From positions 248,001-312,000 of the forward strand of contig DASW01000008.1 of NCBI GenBank assembly GCA_002503985.1: a stretch of DNA of 64,000 bases. The letters are read 5' to 3'. A program made the translations under genes and the position numbers. The DNA comes from Thermoplasmata archaeon UBA61 (GTDB lineage: Archaea; Thermoplasmatota; Thermoplasmata; Lutacidiplasmatales; UBA184). Every line of letters begins with the position of its first letter. Positions within the stretch are counted from its first letter, which is position 1. This document shows positions 31,527-41,095 of this stretch, one piece after another. Under the pieces are notes generated by a model, which was not told where the DNA came from, made no database searches, and worked only from the letters and a program-made list of their open reading frames with translations.

Positions 31527-33956
31527 ATGGGCGCGCAGACCTACCTGCCGATAGAAATCCTCGACTACGTCGAGACGCACGCGCCTCCCGACGAGTCGCC
31601 GTTCGGGATCAGCCAGAGGGAGCTCGCAAAGGCCCTCGGCTACCACCCATGTTCCATGTCCCGTCCCCTGGCCTCCTTGGTGGGCGATGGGTATCTCACC
31701 GAGGGACGTGGATTAGTACGGGACGGGGTCCGAAAACAGCTCACTTATCGAATTACCGAGCCGGGGCGGGCTCGCCTGCGACGCGAGACGCGGGAGGTCC
31801 CCCTCCTGTCGGGGGAGATCCCCCCTCCCCCTCACCCTTTCCTGGGACGCAAGGAGGAGCTCTCCCAGCTCTCAGACTTCGCGCGGGAGGGTGGAGGCAT
31901 CACTTTCGTCGATGGGCCTCCCGGAATGGGTAAGACCGCATTGATCAGCCGTCACCTGCGCAGCGTCAAGAGAGGGCGAATTCCATTCTGGTTCTCCGTT
32001 CGGCCAGCTAGCTCCCCGAGACAGTTCGTTGGTGCACTGACACACGCCCTCTCGAGTCTCGGAGCCCACCAGCTGGCCTACTACACTCAGATCCCCCGCG
32101 CGCCGGTCGCTCGAGAGGTCGCTGACCTCGTAGCAAAGTCCCTGGGGGACCGCCCGCTCGCCGCAGTGATTGATGATGTTCAAATGGCAGGTCCCGACAT
32201 GAAGGTCTTCCTTGCGACCTTCACCAGTTTCCTCGCGGCGCGGGGGGACCATCTCTTCTATTTTGTAAGTCAGGCCGAGCCATCGTTTGTCGCGGCGGGC
32301 GTTTCCACTCACCGACTGACAATTGGAGGGCTTGACCGCATGGCCGCGCACGACCTGACCGACCGTCGTGGGGGCCTCGCGGACCGTTTCGAGGCAGTCT
32401 ACCAGTCTACACTCGGCTCTCCACTTCTGCTCGAGTTGGCCGTCTCCAACCCGGATGTGGAGGCCAACGCGACGGCGCTTCCGACTGCGGTCGTTGCCCG
32501 TCTTTCCCTCGAGGACATTCGGGCGCTGCTACCGGTCGCCCTCGCAAACGAGCCGGTTCCGGTCGCATTCGCCAGCGAGTTTCAAGGGACCCCAATCGCA
32601 CGCCTGGTCGAGATGGAAAGGATGGGTGTCCTCCACCGAACCCTCCAAGGCCGAGTCGAGGTCCTACAGGTCGTCAAGACCCCGCTTCTCGCCCGTGCGA
32701 CCCCCGGGGACGAGCGCGAGGCTCACTCCCGGCTCGCCCTCTACTACTCCCGGAGCCACCGTCCGGATGCCGTTCGAGAACGTTTCCTTCACCTGGTGGA
32801 AGGGGAGTTCTGGAAGCCGGCCGCTCAACTCCTCTCGCAGCAAGAAACCACCCTCCTTCGCCTAGGTTACTCGGAGCCTTTGCGCAACGCCTTGAGGCAC
32901 CTTTCCAACGTGCTGCCGCGGGGCCAACCGAGGGTCCGTGTCCTCCAGGTGGAGGCGACGCTGCTACGCCTGCACTCCGATTACTCGGAGGCAATCTCGA
33001 CGCTCCGGCGCGCGATATCCGAATCGGGCCGTGAGGCACGGACCACGGGGGAGTGTCTTCTCTCAATCACCGACATGTACATCCACCTCCACCAGGTTGA
33101 CGAAGCGCAGAAGGCGTTCGAGGCCGCCGAAGCAATCGGGCCGGTCAGCCGTCGCCTCCGGGCGTTCCTGATGTTGACCGCGGCGCGATTGGCCCAGGCC
33201 CGGGGGGAGGACCGCCTTGCCCAGACCGGCTACGAGGAATCTTTCGACTTTTGCCGGAAGGTCCACGCCGGCGACCTTGCTCTCGAAAGCATCGCGGCGT
33301 GGTCTCGGCTGGTAGAGCTGTACAGCGGGCCCGAGGTCGCTCTAAGGCTGATCTCGGAAGCACTCCCCGAAGCTCGCCAGGCGGGTCGAATGGATGTCGT
33401 GTTCAACCTGCAACTGGTACGCGCCCGCTCGTACACCCGTCTCGGCCAAGATCAGCAGGCCGAGGTCGAGATGCGGACCATCCGGTCGGAAGCCGAGGCA
33501 CTAGGATACATGACACAGCTGACCCACGCCTTCAGCAGCCTCGCCTCGCTGGCAGAACGGGCCGGTCGCTGGCCCGAGGCAATCAATTACGCCAAGCACG
33601 CGATCGGGCTCGCCGAGCGGCTCGGTGACGATCTACTTCTAGGTCACACATTGGCCGTTCTTTGCGCAACAGAGAACAGGCAGGCGGCGGCTCTGGGGGA
33701 CCCGAATTCCACCCTTTCGTCCGATGCCATCTCTCATGGAGAGCGGAGCCTGGAGGTCCTGTCGAAACTGCCCCCGTCGGATTCACTAGTGTTAGCCAAC
33801 ACCTATCTCGCGGAGGCGTACGCCGACCGGCACGAGAGAACCAAAGCGGAACAGTACTACAACACGGCGATGCGACTCGTCGAGCAGCTTCAGCTCCCAT
33901 GGCTAAAGGAGATCCTGATAACGGAGCTCAAGCCGAAGGTCTTCGCGGCAACGTGA
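31527..33956 (+). CDS. STAND-type ATPase regulator: winged helix, NTPase, TPR
   Basis: An 809-residue protein. Residues about 10-90 are a winged helix (ISQRELAKALGYHPCSMSRPL, then YLTEGRG wing). Residues about 105-370 are an NTPase with Walker A GPPGMGKT at 130-137 and Walker B AVIDDVQ at about 213-219. From about 420 to the end there are TPR-like helical repeats. This is the layout of MalT/AfsR-like STAND regulators, here with an archaeal N-terminal DNA-binding domain. ATG 31527 is preferred since a TATA-like taagtatagg at 31494-31503 lies about 28 nt upstream. A perfect palindrome sits just before it, suggesting autoregulation. Confidence 0.85.
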   Translation: MGAQTYLPIEILDYVETHAPPDESPFGISQRELAKALGYHPCSMSRPLASLVGDGYLTEGRGLVRDGVRKQLTYRITEPGRARLRRETREVPLLSGEIPPPPHPFLGRKEELSQLSDFAREGGGITFVDGPPGMGKTALISRHLRSVKRGRIPFWFSVRPASSPRQFVGALTHALSSLGAHQLAYYTQIPRAPVAREVADLVAKSLGDRPLAAVIDDVQMAGPDMKVFLATFTSFLAARGDHLFYFVSQAEPSFVAAGVSTHRLTIGGLDRMAAHDLTDRRGGLADRFEAVYQSTLGSPLLLELAVSNPDVEANATALPTAVVARLSLEDIRALLPVALANEPVPVAFASEFQGTPIARLVEMERMGVLHRTLQGRVEVLQVVKTPLLARATPGDEREAHSRLALYYSRSHRPDAVRERFLHLVEGEFWKPAAQLLSQQETTLLRLGYSEPLRNALRHLSNVLPRGQPRVRVLQVEATLLRLHSDYSEAISTLRRAISESGREARTTGECLLSITDMYIHLHQVDEAQKAFEAAEAIGPVSRRLRAFLMLTAARLAQARGEDRLAQTGYEESFDFCRKVHAGDLALESIAAWSRLVELYSGPEVALRLISEALPEARQAGRMDVVFNLQLVRARSYTRLGQDQQAEVEMRTIRSEAEALGYMTQLTHAFSSLASLAERAGRWPEAINYAKHAIGLAERLGDDLLLGHTLAVLCATENRQAAALGDPNSTLSSDAISHGERSLEVLSKLPPSDSLVLANTYLAEAYADRHERTKAEQYYNTAMRLVEQLQLPWLKEILITELKPKVFAAT

Positions 33957-33967
33957 CTTACGTCACG
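33952..33967. terminator. Short hairpin over STAND stop codon
   Basis: CGTGAC-TTAC-GTCACG, 6-bp stem, covering the TGA at 33954-33956. Possible 3' element; weak. Confidence 0.3.
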
Positions 33968-34514
33968 CAACCGTCGGGCGTCCGAAGCCTATCTGGGCCG
34001 CCCAACGACCGGGTCAGTGGCCAAGAGAACCACTTACAGCTGGTCCTTGAAAGGGGTCGGGAAAGTGGGAACGTACATGATCTGTGCTCACCTCCGCGCG
34101 AGCCCTGAGAATCCGGGTATTTAATGGGCCTGATTTCCTACCGACAGCTCGGGGTCAGATATACTACCCGCATAGGTGCGCGCACATGCGCATCAGGAAT
34201 AGTTTCCTGTTGAGGTGCGGGCCCTCGACCGGCCGAATGATCCTCCGAGGGTACGAGAGCAACAAATGCCCCCTTTCTCATTCGGTGGATGACCCCAAGA
34301 CCGCCCCCGTCGTGCCGCGTTTCGGACAACGGGTTTGCGATGCTGGAATAGCCCCGAACCTGCGAGAAACCCGGCTCGTTTTCCCGGGTGAACCTCTGTC
34401 CCCCTGACCGCCTTCCTGACTTGTAAACGTATCGGTCCGCGGCGAGCGAACTCAACGGACTGCCTGCCCCGGGGACTAGTTTCGCCTCGAAAGCGATCTC
34501 GAAACCCGCTCCGG
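33957..34514. other. Gene-poor gap (558 bp)
   Basis: No supported gene on either strand. AT-richer patches such as gtatttaatggg near 34117 could be promoter-like, but no open frame with a motif follows. Confidence 0.5.
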
Positions 34515-35582
34515 CTACCGTCGAACCTTACGGATACGGACCTCGTCGCGGGTCCAGTCAAATCGGAGCCGTGGGCGCCCCTGCCAACGTTTCCGCCGGT
34601 CCCACAAAGCCCCGGCCAGAAGCGGAAGGCTCACGGAAGCCTCCACGTGTGCCACGGCGCGCGTGGCCGTTCGAGAGATCTTTCCCCAGGATTGGGCCTC
34701 TTCCAGGGTACTTCCGGAGAGCCCCCCCCAGTGCGGAACGTCCGTCGTAAGCTGCAGAGCGTAGAAGTGGCCCTCGCCCTCGCGTCCGAAGGCGTAGTTC
34801 GCCATCACGATCCCGTCGTTGATCCAGTTCTTAGGGGTGCCCCCGCCGATGTAGATGACGGCGGTCCGAGGGGAATGGCCCAGGATCTGGACCAGCTCAT
34901 AGTTGTCCCGGACCGCATCCAGGATGAAGCGGTCCGCCCGGCCGCGATTGGCCTGGTAGTGCAGGGTGAGCCCGATCCCGATGGAGCTGTCGATCAGTGC
35001 GGGGGAGAACACCGGTATGCCGTGTCGAGCCGCCGTGGCGAGGATGGAGTTCGGGTCGGGGAAGCGGGAACCGAGGAATCCGAGGAACTCGCGCGACGAC
35101 GCGGGTCGGCGAGGGAAGTCCTCGGTGATCCGTCCGATCACGCGGTCGGTCTTCTCGAACTTGAGTTCGTCCACGTACGTGTCGTATATCCGGTCGAGGT
35201 AGAGCTCCCGGAGTTTCAGGTCGTCTGCCTCGGGGCTGCCCATCCAGTGACGGCCCCCGACCGATTGATACAGGTCCTGGTAGAGCACCGCTCCGGTGGA
35301 GACCACGACGTCGACGAGCCCCCACTCGATGAGGTCCCGCAGCACCTTCCTAAGGCCGGCGGCGATGAGGGGGCCGGCGAGGCCCAGGAAGATCGTAGGC
35401 CGCTTGGGGTCCCGGAGGGCGTTCTCCCAGACCTCGAGGCAACGACCTAGGTTACGGGCCTGGATCGACGAGGACTGGAACTGCTCCAGGAGTCCACCGA
35501 CGCCCCCAGCTCGAGTCACATCCACGGCGCGGACAGGTTTCTTCAGGTACTCGCGTCGGCGGTTCGTCCTCGAGGGCGGCAC
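34515..35582 (-). CDS. dys: Deoxyhypusine synthase
   Basis: Makes the deoxyhypusine of archaeal aIF5A from spermidine and a Lys. NAD-binding and active-site segments are visible: STGAVLYQDLYQ, PVFSPALIDSSIG, YIGGGTPKNWI, and SWGKI with the catalytic Lys. Length about 355 is usual. The start is taken as GTG 35582: TTTAAG at 35606-35611 would be a TATA box about 25 nt upstream, while the longer frame begins on that box at 35606. The usual Asp of the DGS motif is Ser here (IDSSIG), a small deviation. It is flanked by two P-loop/TPR genes. Confidence 0.88.
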   Translation of the reverse strand: MPPSRTNRRREYLKKPVRAVDVTRAGGVGGLLEQFQSSSIQARNLGRCLEVWENALRDPKRPTIFLGLAGPLIAAGLRKVLRDLIEWGLVDVVVSTGAVLYQDLYQSVGGRHWMGSPEADDLKLRELYLDRIYDTYVDELKFEKTDRVIGRITEDFPRRPASSREFLGFLGSRFPDPNSILATAARHGIPVFSPALIDSSIGIGLTLHYQANRGRADRFILDAVRDNYELVQILGHSPRTAVIYIGGGTPKNWINDGIVMANYAFGREGEGHFYALQLTTDVPHWGGLSGSTLEEAQSWGKISRTATRAVAHVEASVSLPLLAGALWDRRKRWQGRPRLRFDWTRDEVRIRKVRR

Positions 35583-35605
35583 GGACGCCGGAACTCGGTC
35601 CGCCA

Positions 35606-35614
35606 CTTAAACGC
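35606..35614 (-). promoter_or_regulatory. TATA box of deoxyhypusine synthase gene
   Basis: GCGTTTAAG on the minus strand. It decides the start: the in-frame GTG at 35606 lies in the box itself, so GTG 35582 is preferred. Confidence 0.5.
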
Positions 35615-35697
35615 TCTCGGTGGGGAGAGAGCTCTCTAGACCCGCCCGCTGAGAGGAGGTTAAATCCTGCGGAAGGGGTTGGAGCAGAGGGTACCGG

Positions 35698-38010
35698 GTG
35701 CCTACCACTCCTTCACCGATTCTCCGTGCCATTCAGGGCCTCGCGGAGAACTCGGGTCGCACACTTGCCGTCGCGGGGCCGCCGCTGAGCGGGAAATCCG
35801 CGGTCCTCGAGGAGCTGAGAGGACTCCTCAAGGCCCAGGGCGCTCGGGTGGTCGAGCTCCAAGGGAGCTATCGCGGTCGTGCAGTCCCGTTCGGAGCCTT
35901 GGACGGTCTCCGTCCCCCAGCGGGGCCGGCCTCTGGGGCACCGTTCGAGCCCGGGAACGGAAACCACGCTGGCGAGGAACTGAACGACGCCAACCTTCCC
36001 TTAGGGATGGGCCCGGCGGTCCCGTACCTCTCCGACCGGCTCCCGCGGAGGAGTCGGCGAAGCCGGGCAGAGCGCCCCCACACCACGTTCCTGGGGCAGC
36101 CAGTGCGGGGACGGTCCGCGAACGAGGGAAATCCGGATGCCTACTGGCGCGAGATCCTCCCGGAGTTTCGGGGGGAGAAGCGGCATGCGGTCGCGGTCCT
36201 GGTCGAGGATGCTTCGTACTTCGATACCGAGAGCCGCGAGTTCATCGTCTCGCTCTCCCAGCGCGCCCGCCTTCGACCGCTCCTGATCGCGCTCGCGCTC
36301 GATACGTCGGTCCCCGCGTACGTCGCGTGGGAAGAGGCGTTCCTCGGCCGTGGGGATATAGATTGGGTCCGGTTCTCCCAAGGCGCTCCCGACCCGCGGG
36401 AGGCCCACCGTCTGAAGGCGGTCTGGGAAGACCTGCCCACGGTGACGCAGCGCGTCGCGGGCTACGTTGCGCTGCTCGGGGGCACCACTGGGGAGGTGGT
36501 GCTGTCCCGCGTCGCCCGGCTCAACTTCCCCCAGCTGGCCGAGGCGATCCTTCCTGGAACGGGTGTGGGGCTGATCAAGGTCCAGGAGGGCAAGGTGATG
36601 ATCCCTCACCAAGCCTGGACGCCGCTCGCGGTCGACCTACTGCCCGAGGCGCAACGCAAGGAGATGCACCTCGAGATCGCGAACGCGCTCTCCGCCCTCT
36701 CTCACGAACCGAACCTCGCCCGTCGGATCGAGGTCGCGCGACACTATCTTTCCTGGTACCCCGGCCCGATGGCCTTGCGGCATCTCCTCGAGGCCGCCGA
36801 GCTCGGGCTCGAGTTCTCTGCGTTCGACACCTCCGAGGAGCTGCTCGCGGAGGCGGTCGGTTGCCTCGGTTCCCTGCCCCCGGCCGAGCGGGACCCGCTC
36901 GAACCCGAACTCAGGCTCCTCCATGCCGAGGCGTTGTTCGCGGCCGGCCGGGTCAGCGAAGCGGAGGGGGAGCTGCGCGAAGGGCTCGAACGGGCCCTGG
37001 TAGCCGACATCCCACCGGGAACCCTTGCGGAGTGGGTCGAGCCATTGATCCTCGCGATGCGGGTCGTCGGTCCGAGGCCGTCCCTGTCGACCACGCTCAT
37101 GGAGCTCGCCGAGCGATGCCACGACTCGGGGATGGTCGAACTCGAGATCCTCTTCGAGGCGATGATCGCCGAGTTCTCCTACGAGCGGAACTTCCCTGAC
37201 AAAGCACGAGAGGAATCACATCGGGCCGCCCGCCTCGCCCGGAAGCTTCCGAACGGTCACCTCCAGGCGGTCGCGCTGCTCGCGGTCGGGATGTCCCGGA
37301 TCGAGGGGACACCGGAGGAGCAGGAGCTCGCGGGAAGGTTCCTCCAGGCCGCCCGAACGCTTCTCGGTCGGGCCCGACGCTGGGAGCTAGACTACCTCGC
37401 AGAGGACATCGAGGCCCGCCTTCTCGAAGCGCGCGGTGAGACCGCCCGCTCGAAGGAGCTCCGGGAACGAAGTCTACCCGGTGTCCAACGAGCCAAGCTC
37501 CCTGCGGTGGAGCTCTACCACCAGCTCGGCATCGCGGAGATCCTGCTCAACCGGACCCCACCGAAGGGGGTCGACCCGGTGCTCGCGCGGGCCCGCACTA
37601 TCGTAGAGATGCTGCACCTGATCCCTCCCTCTCCCGGGCTATTGCGCCTGTGGGTGCTCGAGGGCCGCCAGTTGGCGCTGAACGACTCCCTGGACGCCGC
37701 CCGGGACCGCTGGGAGGCGGTCGCCGAAGAGCCGGGCGCGGACTCGATCCCCCGCCTCAGGGCCGAAGCCCTCGTACGCCTCGCCCTCATGGCCTACTCT
37801 ACCAAACGGACGGAGGACGCTGAAGTGCTGACGCGGCAGCTCGCAACGCCGGAGATCCTCGCGGCCCTGCCGCTCGGTTGGGAGAAGTGGATCGGGGAGC
37901 TAGAGCGAAGGGCCCCGCACAGCGAACATGGGGGCGCCCCCCTCCCTCCGCCGCTATCGGAACTAGAACGGCCGCAGAAGCCCGAGCGCGGGGAACACGG
38001 ACGGCACTAG
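35698..38010 (+). CDS. P-loop NTPase with TPR-like helical repeats (STAND-like)
   Basis: A 770-residue protein. Walker A GPPLSGKS lies at residues 27-34 and Walker B-like AVLVEDASYFD at about 162-172. Residues about 85-150 are Pro/Arg-rich and look like an insertion. From about 380 the protein is TPR-like (helices with RLLHAEALFAAGRVSEAEGEL and similar). It resembles the STAND protein at 31527 but lacks a winged helix at its N-terminus. Start GTG 35698 follows a TATA-like ggttaaatc at 35658-35666. The last 48 nt overlap the opposite-strand GDT1-like gene. Likely a signalling ATPase; partner unknown. Confidence 0.75.
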   Translation: MPTTPSPILRAIQGLAENSGRTLAVAGPPLSGKSAVLEELRGLLKAQGARVVELQGSYRGRAVPFGALDGLRPPAGPASGAPFEPGNGNHAGEELNDANLPLGMGPAVPYLSDRLPRRSRRSRAERPHTTFLGQPVRGRSANEGNPDAYWREILPEFRGEKRHAVAVLVEDASYFDTESREFIVSLSQRARLRPLLIALALDTSVPAYVAWEEAFLGRGDIDWVRFSQGAPDPREAHRLKAVWEDLPTVTQRVAGYVALLGGTTGEVVLSRVARLNFPQLAEAILPGTGVGLIKVQEGKVMIPHQAWTPLAVDLLPEAQRKEMHLEIANALSALSHEPNLARRIEVARHYLSWYPGPMALRHLLEAAELGLEFSAFDTSEELLAEAVGCLGSLPPAERDPLEPELRLLHAEALFAAGRVSEAEGELREGLERALVADIPPGTLAEWVEPLILAMRVVGPRPSLSTTLMELAERCHDSGMVELEILFEAMIAEFSYERNFPDKAREESHRAARLARKLPNGHLQAVALLAVGMSRIEGTPEEQELAGRFLQAARTLLGRARRWELDYLAEDIEARLLEARGETARSKELRERSLPGVQRAKLPAVELYHQLGIAEILLNRTPPKGVDPVLARARTIVEMLHLIPPSPGLLRLWVLEGRQLALNDSLDAARDRWEAVAEEPGADSIPRLRAEALVRLALMAYSTKRTEDAEVLTRQLATPEILAALPLGWEKWIGELERRAPHSEHGGAPLPPPLSELERPQKPERGEHGRH

Positions 38011-38586
38011 GCCGTACGCCACCGTCACCGCCCCGACCACGAGCAGTACCGACACCACGACCCGATGCAAGAGCCGAGGTTCGAGCCGGGAGCCGATACG
38101 CGAACCGATGGTGGCGGCCCACGCCGCGACCGCGATGAGCGCGAGAGAGCCCGCTACCAGGACGATGAACCAGCCGAAGCTCGATACGAACACGATCTCG
38201 AAGATCATCGTGGTGTCCCCGAGCTCGAGCAGGAAGATCGTCACGAACGCGGTGATGAGCGCAGAGCGGGCCGTCCGAGGGAGACGATTGGGGTCGTCCG
38301 ACTCGGGGTGGAAGTAGAGCCAGAGGGCGTAGCCGATCAGGAAGAGGCCCCCCGCGACCCGCAGCAGGTCGATCCGCCCGGGGCCGATGAGGTCGACCAG
38401 CGCCGCGCCGAGGGTCACTGCGATCGAGCTCGTGAGGACGAACGCCGCTGCCCCGCCGACCCAGTTCTGGAACGGGTGCGAACGGGCCGAGAGCGCCATC
38501 AGCGCGAAGCTGGTCCGGTCAACTAACTCAAGGCCCCCGACGACAGCGAATACGATCGCGAAGCCACCGAGCCAACCGAGATCCAC
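37963..38586 (-). CDS. GDT1/TMEM165 (UPF0016) family transporter
   Basis: A 207-residue membrane protein with six to seven helices. The two repeat motifs are GLELVDRTSFALMAL (about residues 17-31) and LLELGDTTMIFEIVF (about 120-134), close to the E-x-G-D-K/R-T consensus that binds Mn2+ or Ca2+. The second lacks the basic residue (Thr instead of Lys/Arg). GTG start at 38586, 16 bp after the pyrI stop, so it may share the pyrBI transcript. The 3' end overlaps the convergent P-loop gene by 48 nt. Confidence 0.85.
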   Translation of the reverse strand: MDLGWLGGFAIVFAVVGGLELVDRTSFALMALSARSHPFQNWVGGAAAFVLTSSIAVTLGAALVDLIGPGRIDLLRVAGGLFLIGYALWLYFHPESDDPNRLPRTARSALITAFVTIFLLELGDTTMIFEIVFVSSFGWFIVLVAGSLALIAVAAWAATIGSRIGSRLEPRLLHRVVVSVLLVVGAVTVAYGLVPSVFPALGLLRPF

Positions 38587-38602
38587 GCCCGCGTCTCCCC
38601 GC

Positions 38603-39064
38603 TTATGCGAGGTGGTTCAGGAAGCTCTCTACCCGCCGCTCGCAGTACGCGCACGTAAGGACCACCGGGCGTCGCTCGATGACCTCGAACTCGCTCTCGA
38701 CCGGCTCTGGCTGGTTCGTGATGCAGTTCGGGTTGGGGCACTTCAGGATCCCGACGATGCGGTCGGGCAGGTCGACCGAGCGCTTCTCCTGGATCTTGAA
38801 GTCTCGGACGATCGAGATCGTCGCTTGGGGACTGATGAGCGCGATCGCGTTCACCTTGCGGGGCGAGAGCTCCATGTTCTCGACCTTCACGATGTCCTTC
38901 CAGCCGAGCTTCCCCGACCGGACCCGGATCGCGACGCTGACGGTCGAGTCCTTGTCGAGCGACTGGATGTTGATGAGCCGAAGGACGTCGAGCGCGAGGC
39001 CGCTCGTGATGTGGTCAATGACGGTCCCGTTTTTGATCGGGGTGATCTTGAGTTCCCGCACCAT
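38603..39064 (-). CDS. pyrI: Aspartate carbamoyltransferase regulatory chain
   Basis: Binds nucleotide effectors and a structural zinc in the ATCase holoenzyme. The N-terminal allosteric domain has ELKITPIKNGTVIDHI and GLALDVLRLI. The zinc domain has CPNPNC and CAYC, the four Cys ligands. Length 153 is standard. It starts 3 bp after the pyrB stop, so they are one operon. Confidence 0.97.
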   Translation of the reverse strand: MVRELKITPIKNGTVIDHITSGLALDVLRLINIQSLDKDSTVSVAIRVRSGKLGWKDIVKVENMELSPRKVNAIALISPQATISIVRDFKIQEKRSVDLPDRIVGILKCPNPNCITNQPEPVESEFEVIERRPVVLTCAYCERRVESFLNHLA

Positions 39065-39067
39065 CGT

Positions 39068-40006
39068 CTATCCCCCCTTCTTGCCCTCGCCGAGGACCGC
39101 GTTCAAGAGCGCCATGCGGACCGGGACCGCGAGGAACGCCTGACGGAAGTAGGCGGCGTGGGGGGTGTCGTCCACTTCGGGCGATATCTCCCCCGCTCGC
39201 GGGAGCGGGTGCATCACGATGAGGCGGGGCTTCGCGTCCCGCAGCACGCTCGCGTCGATCCGGTAGGAGCCCGCGACCTTGCGGTAATCGGACTCGTCCG
39301 GGAACCGCTCCTTCTGGATGCGGGTCACGTAGAGGACGTCCGAGTCGCGAACGGCCTTGCGGAGGTCCGGCTCGGCCGTGACCTTGCCGCCCATGTGCTC
39401 GAGCCGTTCGATCACTTCGTCCGGGAGCCCCAGGCCGGGCGGGGAGGAGAGGACGATCTCGCTCCCGAAGAGCGCGAGAGCATGCGCGAGCGAGTGGACC
39501 GTGCGACCGTACTTCAAGTCCCCGAGAAGCACGATCTTGAGGCCCGTCAAGGTATCGAACGATTCTTGCATCGTGGCGAGGTCGAGCAGGGTCTGCGTCG
39601 GATGCTGACCGGCTCCGTCCCCGGCATTGACCACCGGTCGGTCGGAGGCGCGGGCGGCGAGGCGCGCCGAACCCTCGTTGGGGTGGCGGATGACGATCGC
39701 TTCCGCGTATCCCGAGAGCATCCGGATCGTGTCGTAGAGGCTCTCACCCTTGCGCATGGACGACGCGCCGGCGTCGGCGATCGTGATGCAGCTGCCCCCC
39801 AGGCGTTGAACAGCGGACTCGAACGATAGACGGGTTCGCGTGGACGGTTCGAAGAACGCCATCGCGACGATCTTGTCCTCGAGGGGATGCATCACCTTCT
39901 TCCCCTCGGCGTACGGGACCATCTTGCGAGCCGATGCGAGGATTTCCTCGATCTCCTCCCGGGAAAGGTCCCGGATGGAGATCACGTCGCGGCCGTGGAG
40001 CGACAT
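39068..40006 (-). CDS. pyrB: Aspartate carbamoyltransferase catalytic chain
   Basis: Second step of pyrimidine synthesis, carbamoyl phosphate plus aspartate. The carbamoyl phosphate loop is FFEPSTRTRLSFE near residue 52, HPTQTLLDL carries the His and Gln, and HPLPRAGE follows. Length 312 is standard. TATA element CTTAAA (40031-40036, minus strand) sits about 27 nt upstream of the ATG, a leaderless promoter. It leads pyrI. Confidence 0.98.
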   Translation of the reverse strand: MSLHGRDVISIRDLSREEIEEILASARKMVPYAEGKKVMHPLEDKIVAMAFFEPSTRTRLSFESAVQRLGGSCITIADAGASSMRKGESLYDTIRMLSGYAEAIVIRHPNEGSARLAARASDRPVVNAGDGAGQHPTQTLLDLATMQESFDTLTGLKIVLLGDLKYGRTVHSLAHALALFGSEIVLSSPPGLGLPDEVIERLEHMGGKVTAEPDLRKAVRDSDVLYVTRIQKERFPDESDYRKVAGSYRIDASVLRDAKPRLIVMHPLPRAGEISPEVDDTPHAAYFRQAFLAVPVRMALLNAVLGEGKKGG

Positions 40007-40030
40007 CCGGTGCGTGAAAGGGACCTACGG

Positions 40031-40036
40031 TTTAAG
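40031..40036 (-). promoter_or_regulatory. TATA box of pyrBI
   Basis: CTTAAA on the minus strand, about 27 nt upstream of the pyrB ATG at 40006. Confidence 0.55.
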
Positions 40037-40116
40037 ACATTCTGCCGGCCGAGCCGCCCGCTCTCCCTGTCTCGCAGGGCGCAACCCCTAAGCGGGGCAG
40101 TGCGCCGGGACGGCCG

Positions 40117-41040
40117 GTGCCCGCGCGCGGTTGGTCCTGGGCCACCTGGGGCCTCTTCCTCGTCATCGCCGTCATCTGGGGGTTCAACTACATCTTCGTC
40201 AACCTGGGGCTCGAGTTCGCGAGCCCCCTATGGCTCGCGACGCTCAGGGCCGGCGTCGGGGTGCTCGCGAGCGCCGCGATCCTTGCGGCCTTCGGCGGAG
40301 AACGAAAGTTGGACCGGCGCGGGCAGCGGGATGCCATGCTCATCGGGATCCCGAGCATCACGGTGTTCTTCGCACTGTGGTTCGAGGCCGCCAGTTCGGT
40401 CCTCCCCGGCTTCGCGTCCGTGGTCATCAACACGCTCCCGCTCTGGATCGCCCTGCTCTCGGCTCCGATCCTATCGCACCACCTGACCGGACGGCACTGG
40501 GTGTCCGTCGTCATCGGGTTCGTTGGAGTGGTGCTCATCTCGCAAATCGGGACCCTAACAGGGTCCTCCGTGTCGGTGGTAGTGGTCCTCGAGCTCCTCT
40601 TCGCGGCGGGCTCCTGGGCCCTCGCGACCGTCCTCTTCCAGCGCCGGTTCCGTCAGGAAGAGATGCTCGAAGCGAACCTCTTCCAGCTTACCGGGGGGTT
40701 TGTTGGGCTGGTCGCCCTCACCTTGATCCTTGCGCCGACCCCGCTTCCCACCCTCGGGCTGGGGCTCTTGACCACCGTGGGATACCTCGGGATACTGGGG
40801 ACAGCCGTCGGCTACTCGGTCTGGCTCAACCTTCTCGGCCGGACCCGCGCGGCCACGCTCGGCGCCTACCTCTTCGTCGTCCCGGTCGTTGCCCTGGTCG
40901 CGTCGGCGGTGATCTTCAACGAGCGTCTTTCGTACCTTCAGCTCGTAGGGGTCGTGCTCGTTCTCGTCAGCATTTACGGGATCGGAAGGGCCCCGGGGGC
41001 CTCAGACCCGTTGACGAACCCGAGTCCGGACCGAAACTGA
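40117..41040 (+). CDS. EamA/DMT-family exporter
   Basis: A 307-residue protein with ten predicted helices in two EamA repeats, starting WGLFLVIAVIWGFNYIFVNLGLEFASPL, the typical first helix of the family, and repeating TRAATLGAYLFVVPVVALVASAVIFNERL in the second half. Members export amino acids or other metabolites or act as importers; substrate cannot be read. GTG start at 40117. The gene faces away from pyrBI. Confidence 0.88.
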   Translation: MPARGWSWATWGLFLVIAVIWGFNYIFVNLGLEFASPLWLATLRAGVGVLASAAILAAFGGERKLDRRGQRDAMLIGIPSITVFFALWFEAASSVLPGFASVVINTLPLWIALLSAPILSHHLTGRHWVSVVIGFVGVVLISQIGTLTGSSVSVVVVLELLFAAGSWALATVLFQRRFRQEEMLEANLFQLTGGFVGLVALTLILAPTPLPTLGLGLLTTVGYLGILGTAVGYSVWLNLLGRTRAATLGAYLFVVPVVALVASAVIFNERLSYLQLVGVVLVLVSIYGIGRAPGASDPLTNPSPDRN

Positions 41041-41095
41041 ACGCCTCCCTAGCCAGGGACGTGTGAGGACTGCCTGAATCTGCCCGGGGCAGGAC

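Noticed and set aside
34084..34455. Open frames in the gap before deoxyhypusine synthase
   Set aside because: Low-complexity translations with no conserved motif or promoter.
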